Source: Lingula anatina
Taxonomy: Eukaryota > Brachiopoda > Lingulata > Lingulida > Lingulidae
Length of the DNA stretch: 21,414 nt
Direction: 5' to 3'
Assembly: GCF_001039355.2 (NCBI RefSeq)
Contig: NW_019775547.1
Location: forward strand, 8,425-29,838
The position numbers were made by a program, and so were the translations under genes. Within the stretch, counting starts at the first letter, position 1. Each line of letters starts with the position of its first letter. The notes under the pieces were generated by a model. It had not been told where the DNA came from, did not search any database, and saw only the letters and a list, made by a program, of their open reading frames with translations. Below are positions 15,901 through 21,414 of the stretch, piece after piece.

Positions 15901-18013
15901 ACCACAACCATACTATGATATAGTGATATATTATACCTACTACAATACCACAATTGTATTTAGTGATGTATTTTACCTACCACAACCATACTATGATATA
16001 GTGATATATTATACCTACTACAATACCACAATTGTATTTAGTGATGTATTTTACCTACCACAACCATACTATGATATACACTGTAAAAACAGTGTTTAGC
16101 ATTTAAATACATACAACACACGTTAGGCACCTATACGCATTTAGAAATCTGTGTAAATGTTAAACGCGTATAGCTTTTCAAACGTTTCACAGAAGAAAAA
16201 GCTAGACACGTTGGCATTGTTACACGTTTAGCTATGTGTTAAGCTTCACCGGCATATGATTCTATAACAAGTCTATCACAAGCTAAGCACATTGGCTAAG
16301 CACTTCCCCTGCTAAGCGCGTGAGGCTGCTAAACATATGGAGCTGATATAGGTGTGGAATTCCTTAACGCGTGGAGCTGCTGAACAACATGTTTAGCTTT
16401 TCAAGCTCGTCACAGAAAAAAATGCTTCACGATCCCATTTATACGATCCCATAACAAGTTTATTACAAGACTCAACAATTTTGCTTAACACTTCCCCTTG
16501 TAAACATATGGGGCTGTTGGAGGCGAGAAGCAGCCTGCTCGAACGCGTTGTGTCTTCCCTTGCAGTAACGTGTGATTATTTAAAATAGGCCTATTAAGTA
16601 ATAATCCAAATAACAAATAACGTTTTCACGACGTTATCAGCTGGTTACATGATGGTGATGGTATAGAATAACGTCATGGTAACGTTATGGGTGTTTTTAA
16701 CTCCATGCAAAATGATGCACTTGCAATTTTATAAGCGTTTTATAACATTCGGGAAAAACATTATTTAATGTTTTGAAAACTTTTTTTATTAATCACCAAA
16801 ACACGTCTTATGCTGTATGAACTACAGTTAGCGGTTAATTCCAAAATGGGCTTGGGTTAGTCGGCGACTAGAGCGGTGCGATTTGAAAAATATTCGGACT
16901 ATCGTTACCAAAATAACCAGCATGTGATGAAAGCTTAAAAAAAACATTATAATGAATACCCCACCATCATCCTGATGTTCTATTGTTCATTACTTCCGGA
17001 AAAAATAAATGAACATCAATACCTTAACGCATTTTATCAAAATATGAAAAAAATGTTTTAAAGTAAAAGTGATATTGTTTCGTGTCTTTAGTAAACTAGT
17101 GAATTTTCCTAACTTGTTTTTTCAGAAATATATTCCAATTAACTTCCTCGTAAGGTCAGCTAACACAAGGATGAATAAGTCCCGCTGTAAAGATGATGGT
17201 GTGAATCAACTATGTTGACAGTTCACGGTACCCTGTTATAGATAGAGATATCTATAGCAGTTAAAGGTGACCGTGACTTCGCGCACGCGCGCGCGTGTGT
17301 GTGTAGTGACTGAAACAGTTGAAAACGTAACAACCTTAAAGTTAATCAAATACACCCTACATTTATTAGGCGTGAAGCACGTCAAAGCGTGTAACATGTT
17401 AATAGGCTAAACGTGCTTAGGTGCTAAACGCGTGGAAAAAATGAGACAAAACAGGCGCTTAGAAATGTGTCTCGGAGCTAAACACTGTTTTTACAGTGTA
17501 GTGATATATATCATACCTACTACAATACCACATTTGTATTTGGTGATACATTGTACCTACCACAGCCATAATATGATATAGTGATATATATCATACCTAC
17601 TACAATACCACATTTGTATTTGGTGATTTATTGTACCTACCACAGCCATACTATGATATAGTGATATATATTATACCTACTACAATACCACATTTGTATT
17701 TGGTGATTTATTGTATCTACCACAGCCATACTATGATATAGTGATAAATATTATACCTACTATAATACCACATTTGTATTTGGTGATTTATTGTATCTAC
17801 CACAGCCATACTATGATATAGTGATAAATATTATACCTACTATAATACCACATTTGTATTTGGTGATTTATTGTATCTACCACAGCCATACTATGATATA
17901 GTGATATATATTATACCTACTACAATACCACATTTGTATTTGGTGATGTATTGTACCTACCACAGCCATACTGATATCAGGATGACGATAACAGCAACCA
18001 GATACAGCCACAT
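862..18013 (-). CDS. Cytochrome P450, CYP3-clan, complete 13-exon gene
   Basis: A haem-thiolate monooxygenase, expected in the ER membrane with NADPH-P450 reductase; the substrate cannot be told. Exons in transcription order: 18013-17961, 15291-15201, 14689-14631, 14422-14326, 13661-13542, 13344-13256, 5276-5125, 4672-4551, 4167-3982, 3756-3610, 2158-2070, 1693-1547, 1123-862. All introns are GT-AG and every junction keeps phase, giving 537 residues (CYP3 proteins are usually about 500). Visible motifs: hydrophobic anchor at residues 1-18, GINGPPP hinge near 31-37, WKRLR 122-126, AGYETT 335-340, ESLR 392-395, PERF 449-452, FGAGPRNCIG with the haem Cys at about 475. All key residues are present, so it looks functional. 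The extra length is mostly a Ser/Gln-rich insert in exon 9. Least certain are the exon 2 donor (GTTTGT) and the exon 3 acceptor. Intron 6 is about 8 kb and contains a carboxypeptidase fragment on the other strand. Human CYP3A genes also have 13 exons. Naming a subfamily would need a tree. Confidence 0.93.
1547..1693 (-). CDS. P450 exon 12: beta-sheet and PERF region
   Basis: It encodes TAQESCTVMGVHIPKGMSV, then SIHMDPEHWGPPDPSLFCPE, the segment leading to PERF, whose Arg is split over the next intron. The acceptor is TTTTTACTAG and the donor CG|GTAAGG. Confidence 0.95.
2070..2158 (-). CDS. P450 exon 11: K-helix with ExxR
   Basis: It encodes YETISKMQYLDMFLKESLRL followed by HPVAP. Glu and Arg of ESLR form the conserved ExxR salt bridge. 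The acceptor is CTTTTAG and the donor GT|GTAAGT, splitting a Val codon. Confidence 0.95.
2387..3428. mobile_element. piggyBac-like non-autonomous element (TTAA type), about 1 kb
   Basis: The right end reads GGGGTCGTAAATGACCCC, then GGTCACTTGAGGG, then TTAA at 3425-3428. The left end is its inverted counterpart, CTAA (2387-2390, probably a decayed TTAA), then ACCCTCAAGAGACC and, after extra bases, GTGGGGTCATCTATGACCC. CCCT-type inverted ends next to TTAA are the piggyBac hallmark. The near-palindrome GGGGTCATAAATGACCCC also occurs internally at about 3222-3239. No transposase is seen, so it depends on an element elsewhere. It sits in P450 intron 10. The superfamily is inferred from ends and target site only. 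Confidence 0.68.
3610..3756 (-). CDS. P450 exon 10: I-helix with AGYETT
   Basis: Forty-nine codons in phase 0, with LLAGYETTSTALAYAAYHLA, the oxygen-activation motif [A/G]Gx[D/E]T[T/S]. The acceptor is ATCTTTAG and the donor GAG|GTAGGA. Confidence 0.95.
3883..3913. repeat. (CA)n microsatellite in P450 intron 9
   Basis: A run of about 15 CA units, followed by looser CA-rich sequence to about 3964, close to the exon 9 donor. Confidence 0.95.
3982..4167 (-). CDS. P450 exon 9: RxDFLQLM segment and hydrophilic linker
   Basis: It starts SRRVDFLQLMLDAK, a CYP3-clan hallmark. A long Ser/Gln/Thr-rich stretch (around GQQNDSSSSQRR) follows, and it ends KLTEK just before the I-helix. This linker is longer than usual and accounts for most of the extra protein length. 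The acceptor is CTTTCAG and the donor AAG|GTAAAA. An adjacent CA-repeat lies in intron 9. Confidence 0.9.
4475..4543. repeat. (TA)n microsatellite abutting the P450 exon 8 donor
   Basis: Sixty-nine bases of uninterrupted TA, about 34 units. On the gene strand it starts eight bases after the exon 8 boundary, following GTAAATG. The run can form a long self-paired hairpin in RNA. Confidence 0.97.
4551..4672 (-). CDS. P450 exon 8: F-G/G-helix region
   Basis: Forty codons after a split Asp, beginning LFPSLTGLAKVWNKYLMRKT and ending NDPK. The acceptor is TTTGCAG and the donor AAA|GTAAAT. A (TA)n microsatellite starts a few bases inside the intron, directly beside this donor. Confidence 0.9.
5125..5276 (-). 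CDS. P450 exon 7: E- and F-helix region
   Basis: It starts with the base completing Gly170 and encodes DFQGLTTEVIASCGFGLEIN, the counterpart of the D-VI-S-FG segment of CYP3 proteins, then residues into the F-G region ending WPMFIS. The acceptor is GATTTCAG and the donor G|GTATGT. A (GA)n run lies about 75 bases upstream of the acceptor. Confidence 0.92.
5352..5382. repeat. (GA)n microsatellite near the P450 exon 7 acceptor
   Basis: About 15 AG/GA units. On the P450 strand this is a CT tract about 75 bases upstream of the exon 7 acceptor. Confidence 0.95.
5428..6107. mobile_element. Truncated DNA transposon, copy 1, left end only
   Basis: It begins CGGCTGTTTCACGATCAGGG and runs in parallel with the copy at 10754, from the start through CTTGCTGGGCCAGCC and GATGATT, at clearly high identity with small indels. 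It then breaks off into poly-T and an N. It carries one TACGGACACTAC motif at 5626-5637. No coding sequence is recognised. It lies 5' of the carboxypeptidase fragment. Confidence 0.82.
6108..6146. repeat. Poly-T run ending in an ambiguous base
   Basis: About 38 T followed by N at 6146. The second transposon copy does not have this run at the equivalent place, and homology to it stops here, so this may be an assembly join or collapsed stretch. Confidence 0.85.
6147..6702. other. Intronic stretch with no gene found
   Basis: The interval between the N and the first carboxypeptidase exon was read for the missing enzyme half (HARE-type zinc motif, DLNRN-type motif) on the plus strand without success. 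Nothing else is recognised. Confidence 0.55.
6703..6905 (+). CDS. Carboxypeptidase exon A: AFSEPET and SLHSYG
   Basis: The acceptor TTTTGTTAG is followed by SGTNPNPCHDNFPGKRAF, then SEPETQAM, VYISLHSYGNYWLTPWG and DDYDEL, closely following the M14A core. The donor is CTG|GTGAGA. It starts two bases into a codon, so at least one earlier exon is required. An (ATT)n microsatellite begins 10 bases after the donor. Confidence 0.88.
6703..9014 (+). CDS. M14 carboxypeptidase, C-terminal half only, nested in P450 intron 6
   Basis: A zinc carboxypeptidase of the M14A (pancreatic A/B) type, which removes the last residue of peptides. Three exons (6703-6905, 7205-7289, 8785-9014) join with GT-AG introns in consistent phase to give about 172 residues, roughly the last half of the catalytic domain. 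Seen: SLHSYG with the third zinc ligand (His196, bovine CPA numbering), a Tyr aligning with Tyr248 in LLYLASG, Asp at the position of residue 255 in CSDDW, and YTVEL with the catalytic Glu270. Asp255 is the CPB signature and predicts preference for C-terminal Lys/Arg. Position 253, normally Gly, is Cys. The propeptide, the HxxE zinc ligands, Arg127 and Asn144-Arg145 are not found upstream in the intron, so as seen it could not be active. The C-terminal frame is intact with no stop or frameshift. Either the 5' exons are missing from the assembly or lie elsewhere, or it is a captured fragment. Confidence 0.88.
6916..6948. repeat. (ATT)n microsatellite beside a carboxypeptidase donor
   Basis: About 11 ATT units starting 10 bases after the GTGAGA donor of carboxypeptidase exon A. 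Confidence 0.95.
7205..7289 (+). CDS. Carboxypeptidase exon B
   Basis: The acceptor CATTCCAG is followed by LRIANIAAAAILAVRGEEYL and TGSAARLL, with the catalytic Tyr codon split T|AT over the intron. This matches the helix and GS segment before Tyr248 in M14A enzymes. The donor is T|GTATGT. Confidence 0.85.
7365..7638. repeat. Foldback element, about 270 bp imperfect inverted repeat
   Basis: The outer arms pair: TTTACTGTTTAAAG...ACTTACTTTGGAAC on the left and TTTCCAAAGTAAGT...ATAAACAGTAA on the right. Inside are a second inverted pair (ACGAAAAAGTCCTATAGGAT and ATCCTATAGGACTTTTTCGT) around stacked CTATAGGATC units, and a third pair with ACGTTTCGCT and AGCGAAACGT. It lies in the last intron of the carboxypeptidase. 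It has no coding capacity. Confidence 0.75.
7712..7770. repeat. Perfect 24-bp inverted repeat with 11-nt loop
   Basis: Arms 7712-7735 and 7747-7770 are exact reverse complements (first bases TCATTATTGAAGTCAG), separated by GAGGAATTTCT. It could form a fully paired hairpin in DNA or RNA. Nothing around it identifies its origin. It could be a tiny inverted-repeat element or a small-RNA precursor. Confidence 0.9.
7950..8262 (+). CDS. Candidate two-exon 3' gene fragment, unknown
   Basis: An open frame from 7950 reaches LKEWQKK at 8141, followed by GTATGT. A CTCTTTACAG acceptor ends at 8238, and the next eight codons (ELSVDYR, stop at 8260-8262) stay in frame. The protein is charged and hydrophilic (KFEKAQPGKTDESECD, then ERILLKIALFCPNEGVQVVV). 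No family is recognised. It lies inside the last carboxypeptidase intron on the same strand. It may be a pseudogene piece, a transposon-carried fragment or chance. Confidence 0.25.
8785..9014 (+). CDS. Carboxypeptidase exon C: catalytic Glu and stop
   Basis: The acceptor TTTTTCTAG is followed by LASGCSDDWAKAKAGIKYSY and TVELSPSM, then a C-terminal helix and TAG at 9012-9014. Length and layout match the normal end of an M14A enzyme. AATAAA at 9129-9134 follows. Confidence 0.92.
9129..9134 (+). terminator. Candidate polyadenylation signal of the carboxypeptidase
   Basis: AATAAA lies 115 bases after the carboxypeptidase stop codon. Position and sequence fit a poly(A) signal, although the hexamer is common in AT-rich DNA. 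Confidence 0.45.
9135..10753. other. Intronic stretch, no supported gene
   Basis: Somewhat higher GC at about 9400-9600 and 9730-9930 produces overlapping open frames on both strands, without motifs or splice signals. Short similar pieces recur (GACGCTGTGTCC at about 9485 and 9862; an inverted TAACCTCGGA-type piece near 9535 and 9825), suggesting an old degraded repeat. Simple AT-rich sequence follows. Confidence 0.45.
11243..11265. repeat. (TGAT)n short tandem repeat
   Basis: About five GATT units inside transposon copy 2. They are absent at the matching position in copy 1, so the repeat arose or was lost after the copies separated. Confidence 0.8.
12252..12273. repeat. Poly-G run with an ambiguous base
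   Basis: A homopolymer of about 17 G, then ACGG and N at 12273, inside transposon copy 2. Sequence accuracy here is doubtful. Confidence 0.85.
12896..13255. other. Intronic stretch between transposon copy 2 and P450 exon 6
   Basis: I see no gene or repeat here beyond ordinary intron sequence leading to the exon 6 donor on the minus strand. Confidence 0.5.
13256..13344 (-). CDS. P450 exon 6: D-helix region
   Basis: It encodes MAPLIQESVNSFIVSMEKRC and on to PFNIHG, with the last Gly split over the intron. It follows SLKMKQ directly, as in CYP3 proteins. The acceptor is CATTGCAG and the donor GG|GTAAGT-like (GTAAG). The next intron is the 8-kb one. Confidence 0.9.
13542..13661 (-). CDS. P450 exon 5: C-helix with WKRLR
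   Basis: Forty codons including GKRWKRLRVIINPTFSSLKM. The Trp and Arg of WxxxR in the C-helix normally contact a haem propionate, and INPTFSSLKM is a CYP3-clan signature. The acceptor has a T-rich tract ending TAG. The donor CAA|GTAAGA is in phase 0. Confidence 0.92.
14326..14422 (-). CDS. P450 exon 4: beta-1 and B-helix region
   Basis: It encodes VFFLNSPSIVTSDVDFLQEV and then FVKQFSKFHQRA, matching the family pattern that ends in F..R before the B-C loop. The acceptor is TTTTAG and the donor GCA|GTGAGT. It starts with one base completing a Gly codon and ends in phase 0. Confidence 0.87.
14631..14689 (-). CDS. P450 exon 3: A-helix region
   Basis: It encodes a stretch ending NWEQLYGKTFG, matching the conserved KYGKxxG segment of the CYP3 clan. 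The donor GG|GTATGT is strong. The acceptor GATCTAG has a poor pyrimidine tract, so the 5' edge could shift by a few bases, for instance to the CCCAG six bases on. Confidence 0.78.
15201..15291 (-). CDS. P450 exon 2: proline-rich hinge
   Basis: Thirty codons after the split Trp. It contains YRVFKKMGINGPPP followed by LIFGNF, the hinge and first segment expected just after the anchor (family form GIPGP...FLGN). The acceptor is CATTTAG. The donor reads ATG|GTTTGT, weaker than the other donors, but it joins the next exon in phase 0. Confidence 0.83.
15344..15563. mobile_element. Short inverted-repeat element (MITE), possibly hAT-like
   Basis: The left end CAGTGGCGGTTTTAGGGGAG and the right end CTAGATCCGCCTCTG are inverted counterparts (CAGNGGCGGATCTAG form). 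Both subterminal parts are rich in GGGG/CCCC. It is 220 bp with no coding capacity. Ends starting CAG-GGCGG are common among hAT-type MITEs. The flanking 8 bases (GTATAATA and TAATGATA) match only in part, so the duplication is degraded or the class is wrong. It sits in P450 intron 1. Confidence 0.6.
15861..16078. repeat. Minisatellite array, left part, 78-bp units
   Basis: Nearly three units with period 78 (TACAATGCCA at 15863, TACAATACCA at 15941 and 16019). Each unit is itself an imperfect dimer of about 40 bp with ACCTACYACA at the head of each half. On the P450 strand each unit reads TATGGTTGTG|GTAGGT, one base from the end of exon 1. Variant bases (CAACCATAC, AATTGTATTTAGTG) distinguish it from the right-hand array. 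Confidence 0.92.
16079..17498. mobile_element. 1420-bp TIR element with TA target duplication
   Basis: Perfect 22-bp terminal inverted repeats begin CACTGTAAAAACAGTG and end CACTGTTTTTACAGTG, at 16079-16100 and 17477-17498. TA flanks both sides (16077-16078, 17499-17500). Removing the element and one TA restores CTATGATATAGTGATATA, exactly the sequence of the minisatellite it interrupts. The interior has many short GCTAAAC/GTTTAGC words and a diverged internal duplication. No transposase frame is seen. A TA duplication fits Tc1/mariner-type integration, but the family is not established. Confidence 0.9.
16171..16530. repeat. Diverged internal duplication within the 1420-bp element
   Basis: TAGCTTTTCAAACGTTTCACAGA at 16171 recurs as TAGCTTTTCAAGCTCGTCACAGA at 16394. 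Further matching blocks follow in the same order: ATAACAAGT, CTATCACAAG/TTATTACAAG, CACTTCCCCT, then AAACATATGGAGCTG/AAACATATGGGGCTG. The spacing differs through small deletions. Confidence 0.72.
17499..17975. repeat. Minisatellite array, right part, 80-bp units, overlapping exon 1
   Basis: About six units with period 80 (TACAATACCA or TATAATACCA at 17521, 17601, 17681, 17761, 17841, 17921). On the P450 strand each unit contains TATGGCTGTG followed by GTAGGT or GTAGAT. The terminal unit supplies the last coding bases and the genuine 5' splice site of exon 1 (boundary at 17961/17960). Units 4 and 5 are almost identical. Confidence 0.95.
17961..18013 (-). CDS. P450 exon 1: start codon and membrane anchor
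   Basis: It encodes MWLYLVAVIVILISVWL plus two bases of the next Trp codon, a single hydrophobic segment typical of the microsomal P450 N-terminal anchor. The donor is TG|GTAGGT. Reading through the donor gives an immediate UAG, so splicing is required. A CTTTCAG acceptor ends at 18024, 11 bases before the ATG, so a 5' UTR intron is possible. The last coding bases and the donor match the flanking minisatellite unit. Confidence 0.85.
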
Positions 18014-18023
18014 TGTGAGTAGT

Positions 18024-19009
18024 CTGAAAGAAACATTTAAAATAAAATAAAATACAAATCAATTGACCATGTATTTCAATGTGACAGCTGATGGGGTTTC
18101 CGGTTATTGATATCTGGTCTTTAACATGCTGGCAACACGTTATATGCTCTGTAAACTGACCATATCAAGATATCTCATTCCCTCTCTCTCTTTCTCTTTG
18201 GTGGTTCATGTCAGCACAGATTTAAGTGCAGTTGCCATAACTACCGCTTTGGTGGTACAATCCAATTCCGTTTTCTGTTTTCTTTGCAATATATTTATTG
18301 TTTTAAACTCATATGAAGAGCTGTTATCCCCTTAAATTCAGAGGAGGATACAAAGATTATCCTTGCCGAGAGGACAGTAATATTTAGGACACAGCGCGCT
18401 GACCTTTCTATAAAAGGCCAATAGTTTAGTCCCAATATTTCTATACTGTTATGACAAACTACCGTTTCATCAGGCCCTGTTCCTTTTCATATAATTTATT
18501 TTTGCCTTTTTCTGTTATGTTTTACAATATAGCTTTCAATTTACTTGTCCAATACTTCTTTCCTTGGGTAAAGACGTATATGGCCAAGCCAGAATCTTCA
18601 CAATATTCAGAGGCAAGAAGTGGTGTATTGTACATAAAAATATATTGTGTATATAACAGTATATCGTATATATAAGGAGTATGTAGGACTGAACACACAA
18701 ATGGGATTTAAACACTACAGAACTGAATTACTGTGGCATTGAACGACATTAACTGCGGTAAGCGTTAAATGCTTGTTTCAAAAATACAGGACAATAAATC
18801 AAGTATTGATCAACAAATATATATTTAATACCCTACACTTATATATCCACGCCACGCACGTGTAACTTGTATAAAAAGCTGATCTGCTATGCAATATATA
18901 ATATAATATTGTCTGATATGCTAATATAGTTTATACTATCATAATATCCCCATTGCGCTTGCTTTGTGCAGCAAATCTTTCGGTAGATCTAAATGGAAAT
19001 TAAGACTGG
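18024..19009. promoter_or_regulatory. Probable 5' flank of the P450, promoter not pinpointed
   Basis: The region upstream of the ATG contains no recognised gene. A cluster at 18848-18862 reads CACGC, CACGC, CACGTG. On the P450 strand this is two GCGTG cores, one as TGGCGTG, which fits the xenobiotic-response-element core TNGCGTG, overlapping an E-box. It is about 840 bases from the ATG. No convincing TATA box can be assigned because the transcription start is unknown. Confidence 0.25.
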
Positions 19010-19253
19010 GCCCCCATACCCTAGATCGATCTAACAGGATCGATCCATATCAAAGGGGTTTCTCGCTAAACTACTTTCAGCTTAGACGGCTTAGGTGTCT
19101 GGTATGCCAACTGAAGCTGCTTAACGATAATTAATTACCCTCTAGAAGCTTTAGTAGGCGTGACAGAGATCTAAACCGCTTAAGTTGATTGCAATTTAGC
19201 GAGAGTCCCCTTTAGAATAGATCGATCCACAGTTAGTACGATAGGGTTTGGGA
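19010..19253. mobile_element. MITE-like inverted-repeat element, about 245 bp
   Basis: The left part, CCTAGATCGATCTAACAGGA then GGATCGATCCATATCAAAGG and TCTCGCTAAA, is mirrored on the right by TTTAGCGAGAGTCCCCTTTA then GAATAGATCGATCCACAG and ATAGGG. The arms are about 55 bp and imperfect, with a smaller inner palindrome. There is no coding capacity and no clear target duplication. It lies about 1-1.2 kb upstream of the P450 start codon. Confidence 0.72.
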
Positions 19254-19735
19254 ATAGTTCCTTAGTCTAAATAAGACGTCACATTTAATTGTCAGGAATA
19301 ATCATCAATAGAAGTATAGACCTAAAGAAAATCCATAAAAAATGTTTATCATACATACCTTTTTCCTTTGACCAGCTTACAGGCGCCTGTAAATACACTA
19401 ACTAAAATGTACCTTGCAAACCGGTTTTATATGAACGGCTTGTTTATTGTGCCCTAGAAAAGGCCTAAATATAGGACTCTTGCCTATTATGTTCGAAGGC
19501 AGAAATTGGGACGCATTGGTTATATTTAAACTGTTGCAGTCGCTGCATAACTATGCGCAATATTAACGGCAGGCAGACTGTATAAATTATCCAAGAGAAT
19601 GTCGCCCCTTATGGTGCTGGAAGGATTATGCTCTACTTTGAATACGTCTCCAGTACGTCTCAAGTGCCCTGAGTGTCAGAGTCACTGTAAAGCGGGTTTC
19701 AACAGTGACCCTGAAGAACAGAGATAGTGGGTGAG

Positions 19736-20500
19736 GTCAGAATTCCAGGTAGGCCTATGTTATGTGATAGGTGTTAGTGTTGCAGATATGTTACAGATAT
19801 GTTACATTAATCAACAATTCTGACCTCTTACTAAACACCAGTGTAACACCAATTTTAGTGTAGCAGATCTGTTGAAAACTACAGTTCCTGTTACAGACGG
19901 TGTTACACCAAACATCTCTGTTACATAAAATGTTAAATTAATCAGAGCAAACTAAAAAATGTTAAGCTTAAATTTTCAATTGCTTATCCGTTTCTGTAGG
20001 GATCAACGAGGGGTTATCACAGAATTATCCTAGCTTATCTGCTTTCGATATTTAGCACGTCAGAAATAAAACATTTTAATTCCTCTCAATTTTAGAAAGT
20101 TTAACCACCAAGTGGTTAAGCTGGCGTTACATCTTCAAGAGGTCAAGTCTGAATATGTTAGTGTTAGTGTTATGGTAAAGAACAACATAAACTGTACATG
20201 TATAGTCAAAATGCAAATTACCTGCCCACTTCAAACTTGTATGTAGGCTCTCTCTAGTGAACACATGTAAGTTGACTCGGGGATTCCCACTGTGCTATTC
20301 TTGCTGGTGTCACACACCAAGAAATGGGTCAACATGGGACTATCAGCCTTTTAACAACATGCTGCAGCAGAATAGCTGGATGTTGACCACATGTCAACAG
20401 ACTGTTTACCTGAAATCCATGTTTTCTTATTTGGGTTAAGAGGAATGTTAACAGATCTGTAACACTAACACCTAACACATAACATACCTGGAATTCTGAC
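19736..20500. mobile_element. Inverted-repeat element (MITE), about 765 bp
   Basis: The left end GTCAGAATTCCAGGTA continues with TATGTTATGTGATAGGTGTT and AGTGTT. The right end is the inverted match, with TTAACAGATCTGTAACACTA, ACACCTAACACATAACATA and CCTGGAATTCTGAC. The arms are about 50 bp. The interior repeats GTTAC/GTGTTAC words, for instance near 19780-19930. No transposase is seen. The target duplication is unclear. Confidence 0.8.
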
Positions 20501-21414
20501 TTCACACAGTGCACGATTTCCGTAAATAAAAAAGAACTGCTACGCAGTGAATCTGCAGTTGAATGCCATTAGACCAAAATGAAACGTAAAACAGATTTAA
20601 GTCTGCTTTATTTGATTTTATTTACTGTATTCAAGGCAAAACTGGAATCTAGAACCTAGGGTAGTATCAAGTCGAATAAAAAGAAATGTCTTAAAAAACT
20701 CGGAGGCTGGCGCAAAGAGGAGATTGGCCGCATATACTCTGCTGTTATTAAACGTTGTTGTAATGGTGGGTGGATGGGTGGGGGGGGGGATTAGACTGAG
20801 GTAGGTACGTTTGGACTACTAGCATTTTTTTATTTTGATCAGTTTCAAAAGTGTAGAATTTTTATTTAATGATTAATCTAAATACTAATAGAGACGCATG
20901 TAAAATTTTCCCCAGTGCTTCTAGTTGTGACAGCTAAATTTTATTGGCATAAAATGAAGTTAACGGGACTGAAAGTTTGAATTACTACAATTATCGCAGC
21001 TTCGTTATGATAACTTTCGTAACGTGTGTAGATCTACATCACAGACGGTGGGGCGGGAGTTTTGTCGGGGGATTATTATTTATTTTTTTTTTTATTCTTT
21101 CTTTTCTGCTGGCTCTGAATAAAATGATTTGAATAATTTCTGAAGAAAAAATGAATTCCTTTGAAACTGATAACTCCACAGCTGTGTTAAGAGCTTTTGC
21201 TGGTGGGTAGGTGTGACTGAATGTAGAGTTTAAACCGTGAATAAACATATCGACAAAATAAAGACAGTGAGTAGAGAAAAAGGATGTCACTACCTTTGGT
21301 ACTTGAAGAATTATCCATCAACTACTATAAATACGTCTCCAGTTGAGGAAAGGTCTGTTGATATACACGGTGCACCGAGGGTTGGTGTAATAAAGAGGGG
21401 ATTAGCCGGGGGGT
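20501..21414. other. Right edge, no gene recognised
   Basis: AT-rich sequence with a short poly-G run near 20780 and poly-T near 21085. Short open frames on either strand show no motif, Cys pattern or splice context that would support an exon. Confidence 0.5.

Noticed and set aside
15893-16099. Open frame with repeated peptide units
   Set aside because: It is a translation of the 78-bp minisatellite and ends in the inserted element; there is no independent coding evidence.
17499-17975. CRISPR-like periodic array
   Set aside because: The 80-bp units are repeated along their full length with no unique spacers, and the genome is eukaryotic. This is a minisatellite.

Overview
The window is eukaryotic genomic DNA. 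It is AT-rich, dense in microsatellites and inverted-repeat transposons, and its two recognisable genes are split by many GT-AG introns. Gene types and repeat style suggest a marine invertebrate, perhaps a mollusc or another lophotrochozoan; that placement is inference. No rRNA, tRNA, operon or CRISPR array was seen.

The main gene is a complete cytochrome P450 on the minus strand. It runs from the ATG at 18013 to the stop at 862-864 in 13 exons, all joined in consistent phase, giving 1614 nt and 537 residues. It has an N-terminal membrane anchor, a GINGPPP hinge, a WKRLR C-helix, an AGYETT I-helix, ESLR, PERF and the haem loop FGAGPRNCIG. The motifs place it in the CYP3 clan of microsomal monooxygenases. 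Its 12 introns are full of repeats.

Intron 6 (5277-13255, about 8 kb) carries, on the opposite strand, the C-terminal half of an M14 carboxypeptidase in three exons (6703-6905, 7205-7289, 8785-9014). It keeps one zinc-ligand His, the catalytic Tyr and Glu and a carboxypeptidase-B-like Asp. No N-terminal half is visible. The fragment lies between two direct copies of one DNA transposon, at 5428-6107 (truncated) and 10754-12895 (both ends present). The truncated copy stops in a poly-T run and an N at 6146, so sequence may be missing there.

Intron 1 (15292-17960) holds a minisatellite of 78- and 80-bp units. Each full unit contains a copy of the end of exon 1 with its 5' splice site. The array is split by a 1420-bp terminal-inverted-repeat element with a clean TA duplication, and a 220-bp element lies nearby. 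Intron 10 carries a roughly 1-kb TTAA-type (piggyBac-like) element. Upstream of the P450, 18024-21414 has no recognisable gene but holds two further inverted-repeat elements. The first 860 bases hold one weak candidate exon (59-164, sushi-like) and a short tandem duplication.

The P450 and the carboxypeptidase have no evident shared function. Their association is positional: a nested, antisense, apparently incomplete gene in a transposon-rich intron.
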